From UBA4416 sp964543545 (GTDB lineage: Bacteria; Bacteroidota; Bacteroidia; B-17B0; Aurantibacillaceae): a DNA stretch of 64,000 bases. Position 1 is the first letter of the stretch, and each line of letters opens with the position of its first letter. The translations under genes were made by a program, and so were the position numbers. The stretch covers positions 1,054,001 to 1,118,000 of the forward strand of contig CAZIYT010000001.1 in NCBI GenBank assembly GCA_964543545.1, given 5' to 3'. Under the pieces are notes generated by a model, which worked only from the letters and a program-made list of their open reading frames with translations, ran no database searches and was not told where the DNA came from. Below are positions 15,913 to 24,157 of this stretch, one piece after another.

Positions 15913-16488
15913 ATGCGCATCGGCTTGTTTTTCGGTTCTTTCAATCCTGTACATATCGGGCACATGGCCCTGGCCAATTACATGGCTTCCTTTACCGATC
16001 TGCAGCAGGTGTGGTTTGTGGTATCGCCGCATAATCCCTTAAAGAAAAAAGCCTCGCTGCTCGATCAGAACCAGCGTCTGCACCTGGTAAACCTCGCGAT
16101 CGGAGATCATCCGAACATGAAAAGCAGCAACATCGAGTTTGCGCTTCCGCAGCCTTCCTATACCGTTCATACCCTGGCGCACCTGGCCGAAAAATATCCG
16201 GAGCATCAATTCTCGCTCATCATCGGTGAAGACAATCTGGAAACATTTCCGAAGTGGAAAAATTATGAATACATCCTGGAACATCACGACCTCTATGTCT
16301 ATCCACGGCCCGGTTGTCCGCAAACGGAGCTGCACCACCATCCACGGGTAAAATTGACGGAGGCGCCATTCATGGACGTTTCCTCAACGTTCATCCGCGA
16401 TTCTTTGCGTTCGGGTAAAGACGTGTGTTTTTTCATGCCTCTGAAAGCCTGGGAATACCTTGATGAAATGAGCTTCTACAGAAAATAA
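15913..16488 (+). CDS. nadD: Nicotinate-nucleotide adenylyltransferase
   Basis: A 191-residue nucleotidyltransferase making deaminated NAD from nicotinate mononucleotide and ATP. The N-terminal 'IGLFFGSFNPVHIGH' carries the (H/T)xGH signature, followed by 'WFVVSPHNPLKK', 'SLIIGEDNLETFPKWKNYE' and the C-terminal 'SSTFIRDSL' (ISSTxIR motif). Length and motifs are canonical. It is divergent from holB. Confidence 0.95.
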   Translation: MRIGLFFGSFNPVHIGHMALANYMASFTDLQQVWFVVSPHNPLKKKASLLDQNQRLHLVNLAIGDHPNMKSSNIEFALPQPSYTVHTLAHLAEKYPEHQFSLIIGEDNLETFPKWKNYEYILEHHDLYVYPRPGCPQTELHHHPRVKLTEAPFMDVSSTFIRDSLRSGKDVCFFMPLKAWEYLDEMSFYRK

Positions 16489-16607
16489 ACAGATTTAACT
16501 CTAATTGTTAAATTGTTTTAGGATTACTATAGTCTTTTTAAATATCACTAGGATTTGGTGGGCCCGTTCGTTAATATTGTATAACAAATTCGTAACGTTT
16601 ATATAAT

Positions 16608-17366
16608 ATGAAAAAATTTTACATCTTAGGACTTCTTGTTATTGCGGGGCAAGCCTTTAAAGCGCAGTCTGTATTGCAGGTAACGGATGTCAATAATGGT
16701 CAGGCCAATGTGACCAATAACAGCACAATTTATTACACCACCACCACCAACGAGCATATCACAACAGAGATCGATGCAAAGAATACATCGTCTACAACAA
16801 GGTATTACAAACTGAAACGTATGGACGATGTGTTGAATGCCGGAGCGAGTGCTTATTTCTGTGTAGGTAGCGCCAACTGCTACCCTCCGCAAACAACCAC
16901 GTCTCCTATCACCATGACGTTAACACCAAACCAAACGCTTTCCTCACAAAGCATTTCCCTGTTGCTGGACCTGGAAGAGGCGCCCACTCCGGGCTACTCA
17001 GCTATCCGCTACCAGATTTACAATGTCAACGATGCCAGCGATGTATTTAACTTCACACTGAAGTATAACGACATGGGCGTTTCTGTAAAAGAAAATGCTT
17101 CTGCTTTTGCTTCTGTATCTGGTGTATATCCGAATCCTTCCGCTGCCAAAGCATTCATCAACATGAACTCTGCCTTTGAAGGCGGCACTGTTACAATCAC
17201 CGTGTCCAATACACTCGGTGCCATTGTTTATTCTAAAACAGCAGCTCTTTCTACAGGTAAAAATACGGTATCCCTGGATGTAGAGAACCTCGTATCCGGT
17301 GTTTACTTTGCAACATTGACTTCCGGTAATACAATTATTACCAGAAAGTTCACGATCAATAAATAG
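16608..17366 (+). CDS. Secreted protein with T9SS type A sorting domain
   Basis: 252 residues: signal peptide (about 1-19), an ~145-residue beta-rich domain with short Thr/Asn stretches ('TTEIDAKNTSSTTRYYKLKRM', 'CVGSANCYPPQT'), then a C-terminal T9SS domain from about 175 ('SGVYPNPSAAKAFINM', 'VSGVYFATLTSGN', end 'TRKFTINK'). The body domain resembles uncharacterised secreted Ig-like domains in Bacteroidota and contains one Cys pair (CVGSANC). It is exported by T9SS and presumably anchored on the cell surface. It lies 39 bp before a larger T9SS gene on the same strand, so co-expression is likely. Confidence 0.8.
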   Translation: MKKFYILGLLVIAGQAFKAQSVLQVTDVNNGQANVTNNSTIYYTTTTNEHITTEIDAKNTSSTTRYYKLKRMDDVLNAGASAYFCVGSANCYPPQTTTSPITMTLTPNQTLSSQSISLLLDLEEAPTPGYSAIRYQIYNVNDASDVFNFTLKYNDMGVSVKENASAFASVSGVYPNPSAAKAFINMNSAFEGGTVTITVSNTLGAIVYSKTAALSTGKNTVSLDVENLVSGVYFATLTSGNTIITRKFTINK

Positions 17367-17405
17367 TACGATCCACAAATAATTAACTAACCCAAAACCA
17401 ATCCT

Positions 17406-19337
17406 ATGAAAAAAACAACTACCCTCCTCTCCCTGTTGGCAGTAGGTACTGTAGCAATGGCTCAGAGCCCGCGTATGTCTCTTTACGAAGAGTTCACCGG
17501 CGAAAACTGTGGACCTTGCGCAGCAACGAATCCTCAGCTTGACCCGATTTTAGCGGCTAATTCAAACAACACAATCGTTTTAAAATGGCAGGTTGCTATT
17601 CCTAGCGCTCCGTCATTGGCAACATCTCTTTACCAACAAAATAAAGTTGAGATCGATACAAGGGATAATTACTATTCCATTTCTTCGGCTCCTAACGGAA
17701 GACAGGATGGCCAAAGCCAAACCGTTTTCGGTGCGACTTCCGATCACCCGGGATACATTACAGCAGCACGCTTAAATGCTTCTGCTGCTGTTACCTCTCC
17801 GTTCACCATCGTGATGAACAGGGCATGGAACGCAACCTTTGATGCAATTACCGTAACAGGTACCATCACTGCGAGCAACACCTATACCACAACCGGAACC
17901 AACCTGAAATTCAGGTTAGTAATGGCTGAGAAAGAAGTAAACTATGCTTCTGCTCCAGGCTCAAACGGTGAAACACAATTCCACCACGTTGCCCGTAAAT
18001 CCTTCCCGGATATTACCAACGGTACAGCTATGGCTAACACATGGGCTGCTGCTCAAACGCAAACCTTCTCTATCGTATGTAACTTACCTTCATACATCTG
18101 GGATAAAAGTGAAGTAGAAATGGTTGGTTTCATCCAGGATGACGCTAACAAAAAAGTATTACAGTCTGTTTTAGCTGCTGCTGCTCCGTTATCTAACGAT
18201 GCTGCTGCAAAATCTGCTGCTCTGCCTGCTATTACCTGCTCTACATCATTAGTTCCTCAGGTGGTTATCAAAAACAACGGTGCTAACGCCATCACCAGCA
18301 TGACTATCAACCCATATGTAAACGGTACTGCCAACGGTGCTGCTATCAACTGGACTGGTAACTTAGCTGCAGGTGCTACAACTACTGTAGCCATGAACGC
18401 TATCACCGGCTTAACAGCTGGTTCTAAAACCTTCTCTGTAAACATTGCTTCTTCTGTAAACGGTGCTACCGACTACAACTTAGGAAACAACGCAACGACT
18501 ACTACATTCGCTGTAATCGGTGCTTACACAGCTAACACAACGGTAGAAAGCTTCTCTGTATCTACTTTCCCTCCAACTAACTGGATCCTGGTTAACTCTG
18601 ACGGAAATGCAGCAACATGGGGCCGTGTAACTTCTTCCGGTAGCCAGTCTACAACTCAGTCTGCAAGATACCCTGCTTACGCTGCAGCGGAAGGTGATGC
18701 TGATGACCTGATCCTGCCTCCTACAAGCTTAACCGGCTTCACAGCGGTGAAATTAAACTTCGACGTGGCTTCTGCTCCATACTCTTCAGTAACTCCTGAA
18801 AACGATGAGCTGCAAGTGAATGTGTCTACAGATTGCGGTGCAACCTGGACAAACGTTTACGATAAAACAGGTGCTGCTTTAAATACAGCTCCTTTCACAA
18901 CAGGAAGCTTCGTGCCTAATGCTACTCAATGGAGATCTGAGTCTGTTGACCTGACAGCTTACGCTAACAAACCAAACGTGTTAGTGAAATTCACAGGTAT
19001 CAGCGGATACGGAAACAACATCTACATTGACCAGGTGAACTTAACTGCCGGTTTCACAGGCGTTAAAAACATCGACGAAAACTTCAAATCAGTGGAGTTA
19101 TTCCCTAACCCTGCTACTACAGAAACATCTGTGAGTGTAAACCTGAACAATGCATCAGACGTAACATTAACCGTTGTAAACAATGTAGGACAAATCATTT
19201 TCCAGACAGTATCTGCTCTGCAGGCTGGCTCTAACACCGTGAACATCGATACGAAAGCATACGCTGCCGGTATCTACAACGTTGTGGTAGCTTCAGAAAA
19301 CGGATCTGTGGTTAAAAAATTATCAGTTGTAAAATAA
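17406..19337 (+). CDS. T9SS surface protein: Omp28/thioredoxin-like domain, then choice-of-anchor J domain
   Basis: 643 residues. Signal peptide (1-19); an Omp28-related thioredoxin-fold domain (about 22-258) with the CxxC in 'EEFTGENCGPCAATNP'; a linker Ig/CARDB-like domain (about 270-370, 'VVIKNNGANAITSMTI'); a choice-of-anchor J/MAM-like domain (about 378-556, 'ESFSVSTFPPTNWILVNSDG' to 'NNIYIDQVNL'); and a T9SS type A domain (about 570-643, 'SVELFPNPATTETSV' to 'KLSVVK'). Codon use is strongly biased (Ala gct, Asn aac), pointing to high expression. The next gene carries the same domains in another order. Confidence 0.85.
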   Translation: MKKTTTLLSLLAVGTVAMAQSPRMSLYEEFTGENCGPCAATNPQLDPILAANSNNTIVLKWQVAIPSAPSLATSLYQQNKVEIDTRDNYYSISSAPNGRQDGQSQTVFGATSDHPGYITAARLNASAAVTSPFTIVMNRAWNATFDAITVTGTITASNTYTTTGTNLKFRLVMAEKEVNYASAPGSNGETQFHHVARKSFPDITNGTAMANTWAAAQTQTFSIVCNLPSYIWDKSEVEMVGFIQDDANKKVLQSVLAAAAPLSNDAAAKSAALPAITCSTSLVPQVVIKNNGANAITSMTINPYVNGTANGAAINWTGNLAAGATTTVAMNAITGLTAGSKTFSVNIASSVNGATDYNLGNNATTTTFAVIGAYTANTTVESFSVSTFPPTNWILVNSDGNAATWGRVTSSGSQSTTQSARYPAYAAAEGDADDLILPPTSLTGFTAVKLNFDVASAPYSSVTPENDELQVNVSTDCGATWTNVYDKTGAALNTAPFTTGSFVPNATQWRSESVDLTAYANKPNVLVKFTGISGYGNNIYIDQVNLTAGFTGVKNIDENFKSVELFPNPATTETSVSVNLNNASDVTLTVVNNVGQIIFQTVSALQAGSNTVNIDTKAYAAGIYNVVVASENGSVVKKLSVVK

Positions 19338-19348
19338 TTTTTTGTTTA

Positions 19349-19387
19349 ATAAAAGGCCGCTGCGGGATTCCGTGGCGGCCTTTTTAT
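19349..19387 (+). terminator. Terminator after the Omp28 gene
   Basis: A long stem, aaaaggccgc with gcggcctttt plus an inner cgg/ccg, ends in a T-run (19379-19386). Confidence 0.85.
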
Positions 19388-19465
19388 TTGCCGCCCTTTT
19401 AACGTAAAATAGCATAATAAGCCCTGTTTTGCCTGTGCCTGAATCCTGAATTTGATTTAAAATCT

Positions 19466-19473
19466 TATTTTTG
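19466..19473 (+). promoter_or_regulatory. -7 promoter box (TATTTTTG)
   Basis: A perfect TAnnTTTG match about 35 bases before the ATG of the next T9SS gene and after the preceding terminator, showing a separate transcript. Confidence 0.5.
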
Positions 19474-19507
19474 TGCTAAGATGCCTTTTAAGGGCTCTTT
19501 GTAAATA

Positions 19508-21592
19508 ATGATCATGAGACATATAATTTTACTGGTTGCCCTGCAGCTCAGTATCCCTTCTTTTTCACAGGTACTATACAGCGAACGCTTCAACACCCTG
19601 AGTATGAATACGGCCACATACACCTCGGGCAGTGCTACGCAAACCTATCTTTACCAGGACGTGCCTTCCGGCATGACCATGATTAACAACGGAAACCTGG
19701 TAGCGGATACGCTTTCGGGCAATTACCCCTTCCGGAAGCTTGGCCAGCAGCAAAAAGCCTGGCTGAGCTACAAGCACCAGAATACGGCCGATACCTTCGC
19801 CGTCTCTACTTCCTGGCTTAAGCCTGCGGGTGCGTCTGATGCCTGGCTCGTAACGCCGGTGATCTCAAATGTTTCCGCCAACAGCGTGCTCACCTGGGAG
19901 GCCATGGCGCCTGATATCAGCAATGCCGACGGCTACGAGGTGTTTGTTACCAATATCATTTCCACCATCCCAACGACCTCTGATTTTCCTGCTACCAGCA
20001 GGGTATTTGTGATTACTGCCGAAAACGGCAGCTGGACAGCGCATGGCATTTCCCTCTCGGCCTTTGCCGGGCAGAACATCCGCGTCGCCTTTCGTAACAA
20101 CTCGTCAAACAAATACCAGCTCTGGCTCGATGACATCGTGGTGAAGAATGTGCCCAACGCCTACGATGTAGCCATGTTGTCCAACGATACCTACAAGTAC
20201 TCCGTGATCAATACCAACACAGCTATTTCCGGCAGCTTCCGTAACCTGGGATCTACGCCTGTCACAAGCATAGCGCTCAACTACCAGGTAGGAACCAACC
20301 CGGTGGTATCGGAGACCAAAAATTTTGCTGTTCCGCTCAATTACCTCGAGACCAGCGCTCACACGTTTTCATTCCTCTACAGTTCGCCTGCAGCTGCCTA
20401 TAATACCGTGAAGGTATGGGTAAGCGCCATCAACGGGCAGGCAGACCAGCAGCAGGCCAATGATACGGCCAGCACGGGACTGACGCTATCGACTGCTGTT
20501 CCGGTGAAAAAAGTATTGGTGGAAGAATTCACCAGCGTGAAATGTGCCGGTTGTCCTCAAAGCTATATCAGCTTAAGAGACCTGTCGCTTGCCAGGCCTG
20601 CTGTGATCGCCACGTCTATTCACAATGCCGATAACCTGGCGAATGCCACGGGAACCACGCTCACCAATGATCTTGCCGAAGCAGGCTCCTCGGCCATGAT
20701 CGACCGTTATTACTACCCCGGTGTCGGGAAAATAACCAGCACCAGGAGCCAGTGGGAAACATTTGTTACCCAGCGCCAGACCATGGTTGTTCCGGCAGAC
20801 GTGAGCATTAGCGGCCTGAGCTACAACCAGGCGACGCGCCAAATCTCCGCCAATGTATCTGCCAACTTTGTAGGGGATGTCAAAGGTGACTACCGCATCA
20901 ACCTCTACATCAAAGAAAATAATGTCTATGGCCCGATCATGGATATTTCCGATAACGGCTGGAACCAGTACAGCAACCTCTTCAACATCCAGGCTTCTCC
21001 TTATTACCAGGTGGGCTATCCCTTGAATGCCAACACCAATATCCTGGGACCGAATCAATACAGCCACCAGTATGTGGTGAGCGAATTCCTGGATGGTCCT
21101 TACGGCGCTCCCGGCATCATTCCGGTGAATGGCAATACGGCCGGGCAGTCATACAGCAAAGCCTATACCTATACTTTGCCGGTGGCCTCCGGTGGCGAAT
21201 ACCGTTACAACCCGGAGAATGTGTACCTGGTAGCGGTCGTGTCTGAGAACAGCACCTCGGCTATTTTAAATTCTACCGAAGTAAAACTGCTAAGCGTACC
21301 GGAAAATCCTGTAGGCGTTAAGCAGCTCGCAAAAGGCGGAGGAGAAACTACCCTGTTTCCTAATCCTGCTTCCGACCGTTGTTATGTGAGCTATAGCTCT
21401 TCGCAGCCACAGGAAGTAAAAACAGAGATCTATAACACGCTGGGAGAGCTGGTATTTGCCGGTTCGGAGCCTGTCGGCCAGGGAGAGGTTGTTCAGCAGA
21501 TGGATTGCTCCATGCTCGCAGAAGGCAATTACCATGTTGTATTGACTTTCAAAGACCACAGGGTTTCAAAAAAATTAACCGTTATTAAATAA
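19508..21592 (+). CDS. T9SS surface protein: choice-of-anchor J domain, then Omp28/thioredoxin-like domain
   Basis: 694 residues. Signal peptide (about 1-20); choice-of-anchor J domain (about 22-215, 'YSERFNTLSMNTATY' to 'YQLWLDDIVV'); CARDB/Ig-like linker (about 220-335); Omp28-related thioredoxin-fold domain (about 340-610) with CxxC in 'EEFTSVKCAGCPQSY'; T9SS type A domain (about 620-694, 'ETTLFPNPASDRCYV' to 'KKLTVIK'). It contains the same domains as the previous gene, but with Omp28 and anchor J exchanged. It has its own -7 box. The CxxC suggests thiol-redox or metal binding at the cell surface; this is not proven for the family. Confidence 0.85.
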   Translation: MIMRHIILLVALQLSIPSFSQVLYSERFNTLSMNTATYTSGSATQTYLYQDVPSGMTMINNGNLVADTLSGNYPFRKLGQQQKAWLSYKHQNTADTFAVSTSWLKPAGASDAWLVTPVISNVSANSVLTWEAMAPDISNADGYEVFVTNIISTIPTTSDFPATSRVFVITAENGSWTAHGISLSAFAGQNIRVAFRNNSSNKYQLWLDDIVVKNVPNAYDVAMLSNDTYKYSVINTNTAISGSFRNLGSTPVTSIALNYQVGTNPVVSETKNFAVPLNYLETSAHTFSFLYSSPAAAYNTVKVWVSAINGQADQQQANDTASTGLTLSTAVPVKKVLVEEFTSVKCAGCPQSYISLRDLSLARPAVIATSIHNADNLANATGTTLTNDLAEAGSSAMIDRYYYPGVGKITSTRSQWETFVTQRQTMVVPADVSISGLSYNQATRQISANVSANFVGDVKGDYRINLYIKENNVYGPIMDISDNGWNQYSNLFNIQASPYYQVGYPLNANTNILGPNQYSHQYVVSEFLDGPYGAPGIIPVNGNTAGQSYSKAYTYTLPVASGGEYRYNPENVYLVAVVSENSTSAILNSTEVKLLSVPENPVGVKQLAKGGGETTLFPNPASDRCYVSYSSSQPQEVKTEIYNTLGELVFAGSEPVGQGEVVQQMDCSMLAEGNYHVVLTFKDHRVSKKLTVIK

Positions 21593-21600
21593 GATAGAAG

Positions 21601-22566
21601 ATGATTGTGATTACAGGTGCCGCCGGCTTTATTGCAAGTTGCCTGGTAGCGAAGCTGAACAAAGAAGGACACACCAACCTGGTGTTGGTGGATGATTTTT
21701 CGCGTGAGGAGAAAAAAGCGAATTACCTTGGAAAACAATACCTGCAGCTGATAGAGCGCAGCGGGTTCCTCGAATGGTTTGAGCAGAATGCGCCATCGGT
21801 AAACTTTATTTACCACATCGGCGCGCGCACCGATACCACGGAATTTAATACGGAAATCTTCGACGAGCTGAATGTAAACTATACCAAAGCCATCTGGAAC
21901 ATCTGCACGCAGCATTTCATCCCGATGGTATACGCCTCTTCGGCCGCTACTTACGGGCTTGGAGAGTTCGGCTATGATGACGATGAATCGAAGATCAGTT
22001 CGTTAAAGCCATTGAATCCCTACGGCGACAGCAAGAATGAGTTTGATAAATGGGCGTTGTCGCAGGGCCTGACGCCACCGAAATGGGTGGGCTTCAAATT
22101 CTTTAATGTGTATGGGCCCAACGAATTTCACAAAGGCCGTATGGCGAGCGTGATCTTTCATGCCTTCAACCAGATTAAGGAAAAAGGAAGCGTCCGCCTA
22201 TTCCGCTCCCACAACCCGGATTATGCCGACGGCGGCCAGCTCCGCGATTTTGTGTATGTGAAAGACGTGGTAGACGTGTTGTATTTTGCGCATGAAAATC
22301 CTGTAAAAAGCGGGATCTATAACCTGGGAAGCGGGAAGGCCAGAACCTTCCTCGACCTGGCCAACGCCACCTTCAGGGCCATAGGCAAAACGCCTGAGAT
22401 ATCCTTTATTGATACACCTGCCGACATCCGTGATAAATACCAATACTTCACCGAAGCCAACATGAGCAAGCTCATCGAACAGGGTTATGCCAAACCCTTT
22501 ACCAGCCTGGAAGAAGGCGTGCAGGATTATGTCACGAATTACCTCGTTCCAAACAGCTATCTATAA
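21601..22566 (+). CDS. hldD: ADP-L-glycero-D-manno-heptose 6-epimerase
   Basis: A 321-residue extended SDR that makes ADP-L,D-heptose for LPS inner core. It has the NAD(P) loop GAAGFIAS at 6-13, 'LVLVDDFSREEKKANYLG' (DDF/L after strand 2, typical of HldD), 'YHIGARTDTTE' at 71-81, 'VYASSAATYG' and the catalytic Tyr141/Lys145 in YGDSK, and 'FFNVYGPNEFHKGRMASV'. It begins 8 bp after the T9SS gene and converges by six bases with a UbiA-like gene. A family 9 glycosyltransferase, the type that uses such heptoses, lies 3.5 kb on. Confidence 0.93.
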   Translation: MIVITGAAGFIASCLVAKLNKEGHTNLVLVDDFSREEKKANYLGKQYLQLIERSGFLEWFEQNAPSVNFIYHIGARTDTTEFNTEIFDELNVNYTKAIWNICTQHFIPMVYASSAATYGLGEFGYDDDESKISSLKPLNPYGDSKNEFDKWALSQGLTPPKWVGFKFFNVYGPNEFHKGRMASVIFHAFNQIKEKGSVRLFRSHNPDYADGGQLRDFVYVKDVVDVLYFAHENPVKSGIYNLGSGKARTFLDLANATFRAIGKTPEISFIDTPADIRDKYQYFTEANMSKLIEQGYAKPFTSLEEGVQDYVTNYLVPNSYL

Positions 22567-23400
22567 CAGGAAAGCGAAGAGCAATACGGCCTGTAGCAAC
22601 AGGAGGCCGTCTACCCAAAGGTAAAAATAGAAACGGTGCTTTTTTTCATCGGTGATAAACACAGTGAAGATGGTAGCTGCCATCAGCAAAGCCTCTGCCA
22701 CAAAGGCGCCGGGCGCATGCCTGAATTGGTAAAAGCTGGCCAGCGAAGCCAGTGCCAGCACAGAGCATAAAACCTTCGTGCCTTTGGTGCCTATCGTATT
22801 GGAATAGGTAGCAATGCCATTCAGAAAATCATCGGTGGTATCTTTCACATCAAACAAAATACTGAGCGCCGAAATAAAGCAGAACTGCGAGAGCAGCAGC
22901 CACAGCACAGGTGTATGAAACAGCTGGTTCTCGATCAGGGGAACGGCCGTGCAGCTCAGCATCCAGATCCCCGAGATGATAAAGGGCTTGAGGAAGCCGA
23001 TCCTTCTCAGGTTCAACGGAGGCATGTAGTAGGCCGTGGATACGATCTCGGCGCCAACCAGCACGGCAATAGAGGTATAGCTAAGCGTATTGCAGAGAAA
23101 CAGCAAGGCGATCAGCGCAGCCATGGCGGTGTAGATGAGCACACGGCGGTGGCGCGTGATCCATTCCGTGCTTTCGGTATAGAGGTTGATCTGCTGGATG
23201 AAATAGCCGCGCTGCACATTATACTGCAGGTAGGTGGACAGGAACACAAAAAGGATATAGGCATTGTTGTCCGGGTTCCTCGGGATCCCGCAAAGCATAT
23301 AAGTTACCAGCACCTGCGCGGCGGCACAGATGGAGATAAATACATTGGCGTAGACCAGTATCTTAGCAATGGGCGAGTGTATCAGCGGATTAGTTGCCAA
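22561..23400 (-). CDS. UbiA-like membrane protein with a changed first Asp-rich motif
   Basis: 279 residues, about eight to nine transmembrane helices, with the topology and length of UbiA prenyltransferases. The second Asp-rich motif is kept ('FDVKDTTDD', near 190-198) and 'ALSILFDVKD' fits the family, but at the place of the first NDxxDxxxD motif one finds 'YLQYNVQRGYF', without aspartates. It may be a divergent transferase or have lost catalysis. It overlaps tatD by 11 bp at its start and hldD by six at its end, so it is co-transcribed with tatD. Confidence 0.65.
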   Translation of the reverse strand: MATNPLIHSPIAKILVYANVFISICAAAQVLVTYMLCGIPRNPDNNAYILFVFLSTYLQYNVQRGYFIQQINLYTESTEWITRHRRVLIYTAMAALIALLFLCNTLSYTSIAVLVGAEIVSTAYYMPPLNLRRIGFLKPFIISGIWMLSCTAVPLIENQLFHTPVLWLLLSQFCFISALSILFDVKDTTDDFLNGIATYSNTIGTKGTKVLCSVLALASLASFYQFRHAPGAFVAEALLMAATIFTVFITDEKKHRFYFYLWVDGLLLLQAVLLFAFLL

Positions 23401-24157
23401 AGATGTCCAGCGCGTTTTGTGAGGTCACGGAGGCTACTTCCTGTAGAGAGATTCCCTTGATGCTGGCAATTTTTTCGGCAATGAGTGGGATGTAAGCGCT
23501 TTCGTTGCGCTTGCCGCGATGAGGCACCGGCGCCAGGTAAGGCGCATCCGTTTCCAGCACCAGGTGTTCCAGGCCGATGTCTTCCACCACTTTATCCAGG
23601 CCCGAATTTTTAAAAGTCACCACACCGCCGATGCCTAATTTGAAATTACCAAGTGCGATGATGAGGTTCGCCTGCTCGGTATTTCCACTGAAACAGTGAA
23701 AAATACTTTTGGGTAATTTCGGATAGGATTTTAGAATCGCGTAGATCTCATCGAAGGCGCTGCGGCAGTGTATGGAAATGGTATAGCCGGATTCCAGCGC
23801 CCAGTCGATCTGCTGGCGGAAAGCGATCTCCTGCTCTTTGATAAAGGTTTTGTCCCAGTACAGGTCAATACCGATCTCGCCGATGGCAGCAAAGCGCCGC
23901 TTATCGAGCCATTGCTTGACGAGATCAAGCTCCTGCTGGTAGTCTGCATTTACCGAGCAGGGATGCAGGCCCATCATGGGCAGGCATTGCCCCGGAAATT
24001 GCTCTTCGAGCTGCAGCATCCCTTCAATACTTTCATGGTCGATGTTGGGCAGGTAAAAGGTATGAACGCCCCGGGCAATCGCCGCTTCGATCATGGCGGT
24101 CCTGTCGGAGTTAAACTGTTCCGAATAGAGGTGGGTATGTGTGTCGGTAAATGTCAT
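23390..24157 (-). CDS. TatD-family metal-dependent hydrolase/DNase
   Basis: 255 residues with a TIM-barrel metal site: HxH at 7/9 ('DTHTHLYSEQF'), Glu in 'AIGEIGIDLYWD', His in 'SIHCRSAFDE', His in 'IFHCFSGN', and Asp in 'LETDAPYLAPVPHRGKRNE'. All five ligands are present. Family members are cytoplasmic 3'-5' exonucleases or D-aminoacyl-tRNA deacylase-like hydrolases. It overlaps the outer-membrane gene upstream by four bases (ATGA) and the UbiA-like gene downstream, so the three form a tight operon. Confidence 0.9.
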   Translation of the reverse strand: MTFTDTHTHLYSEQFNSDRTAMIEAAIARGVHTFYLPNIDHESIEGMLQLEEQFPGQCLPMMGLHPCSVNADYQQELDLVKQWLDKRRFAAIGEIGIDLYWDKTFIKEQEIAFRQQIDWALESGYTISIHCRSAFDEIYAILKSYPKLPKSIFHCFSGNTEQANLIIALGNFKLGIGGVVTFKNSGLDKVVEDIGLEHLVLETDAPYLAPVPHRGKRNESAYIPLIAEKIASIKGISLQEVASVTSQNALDIFGN

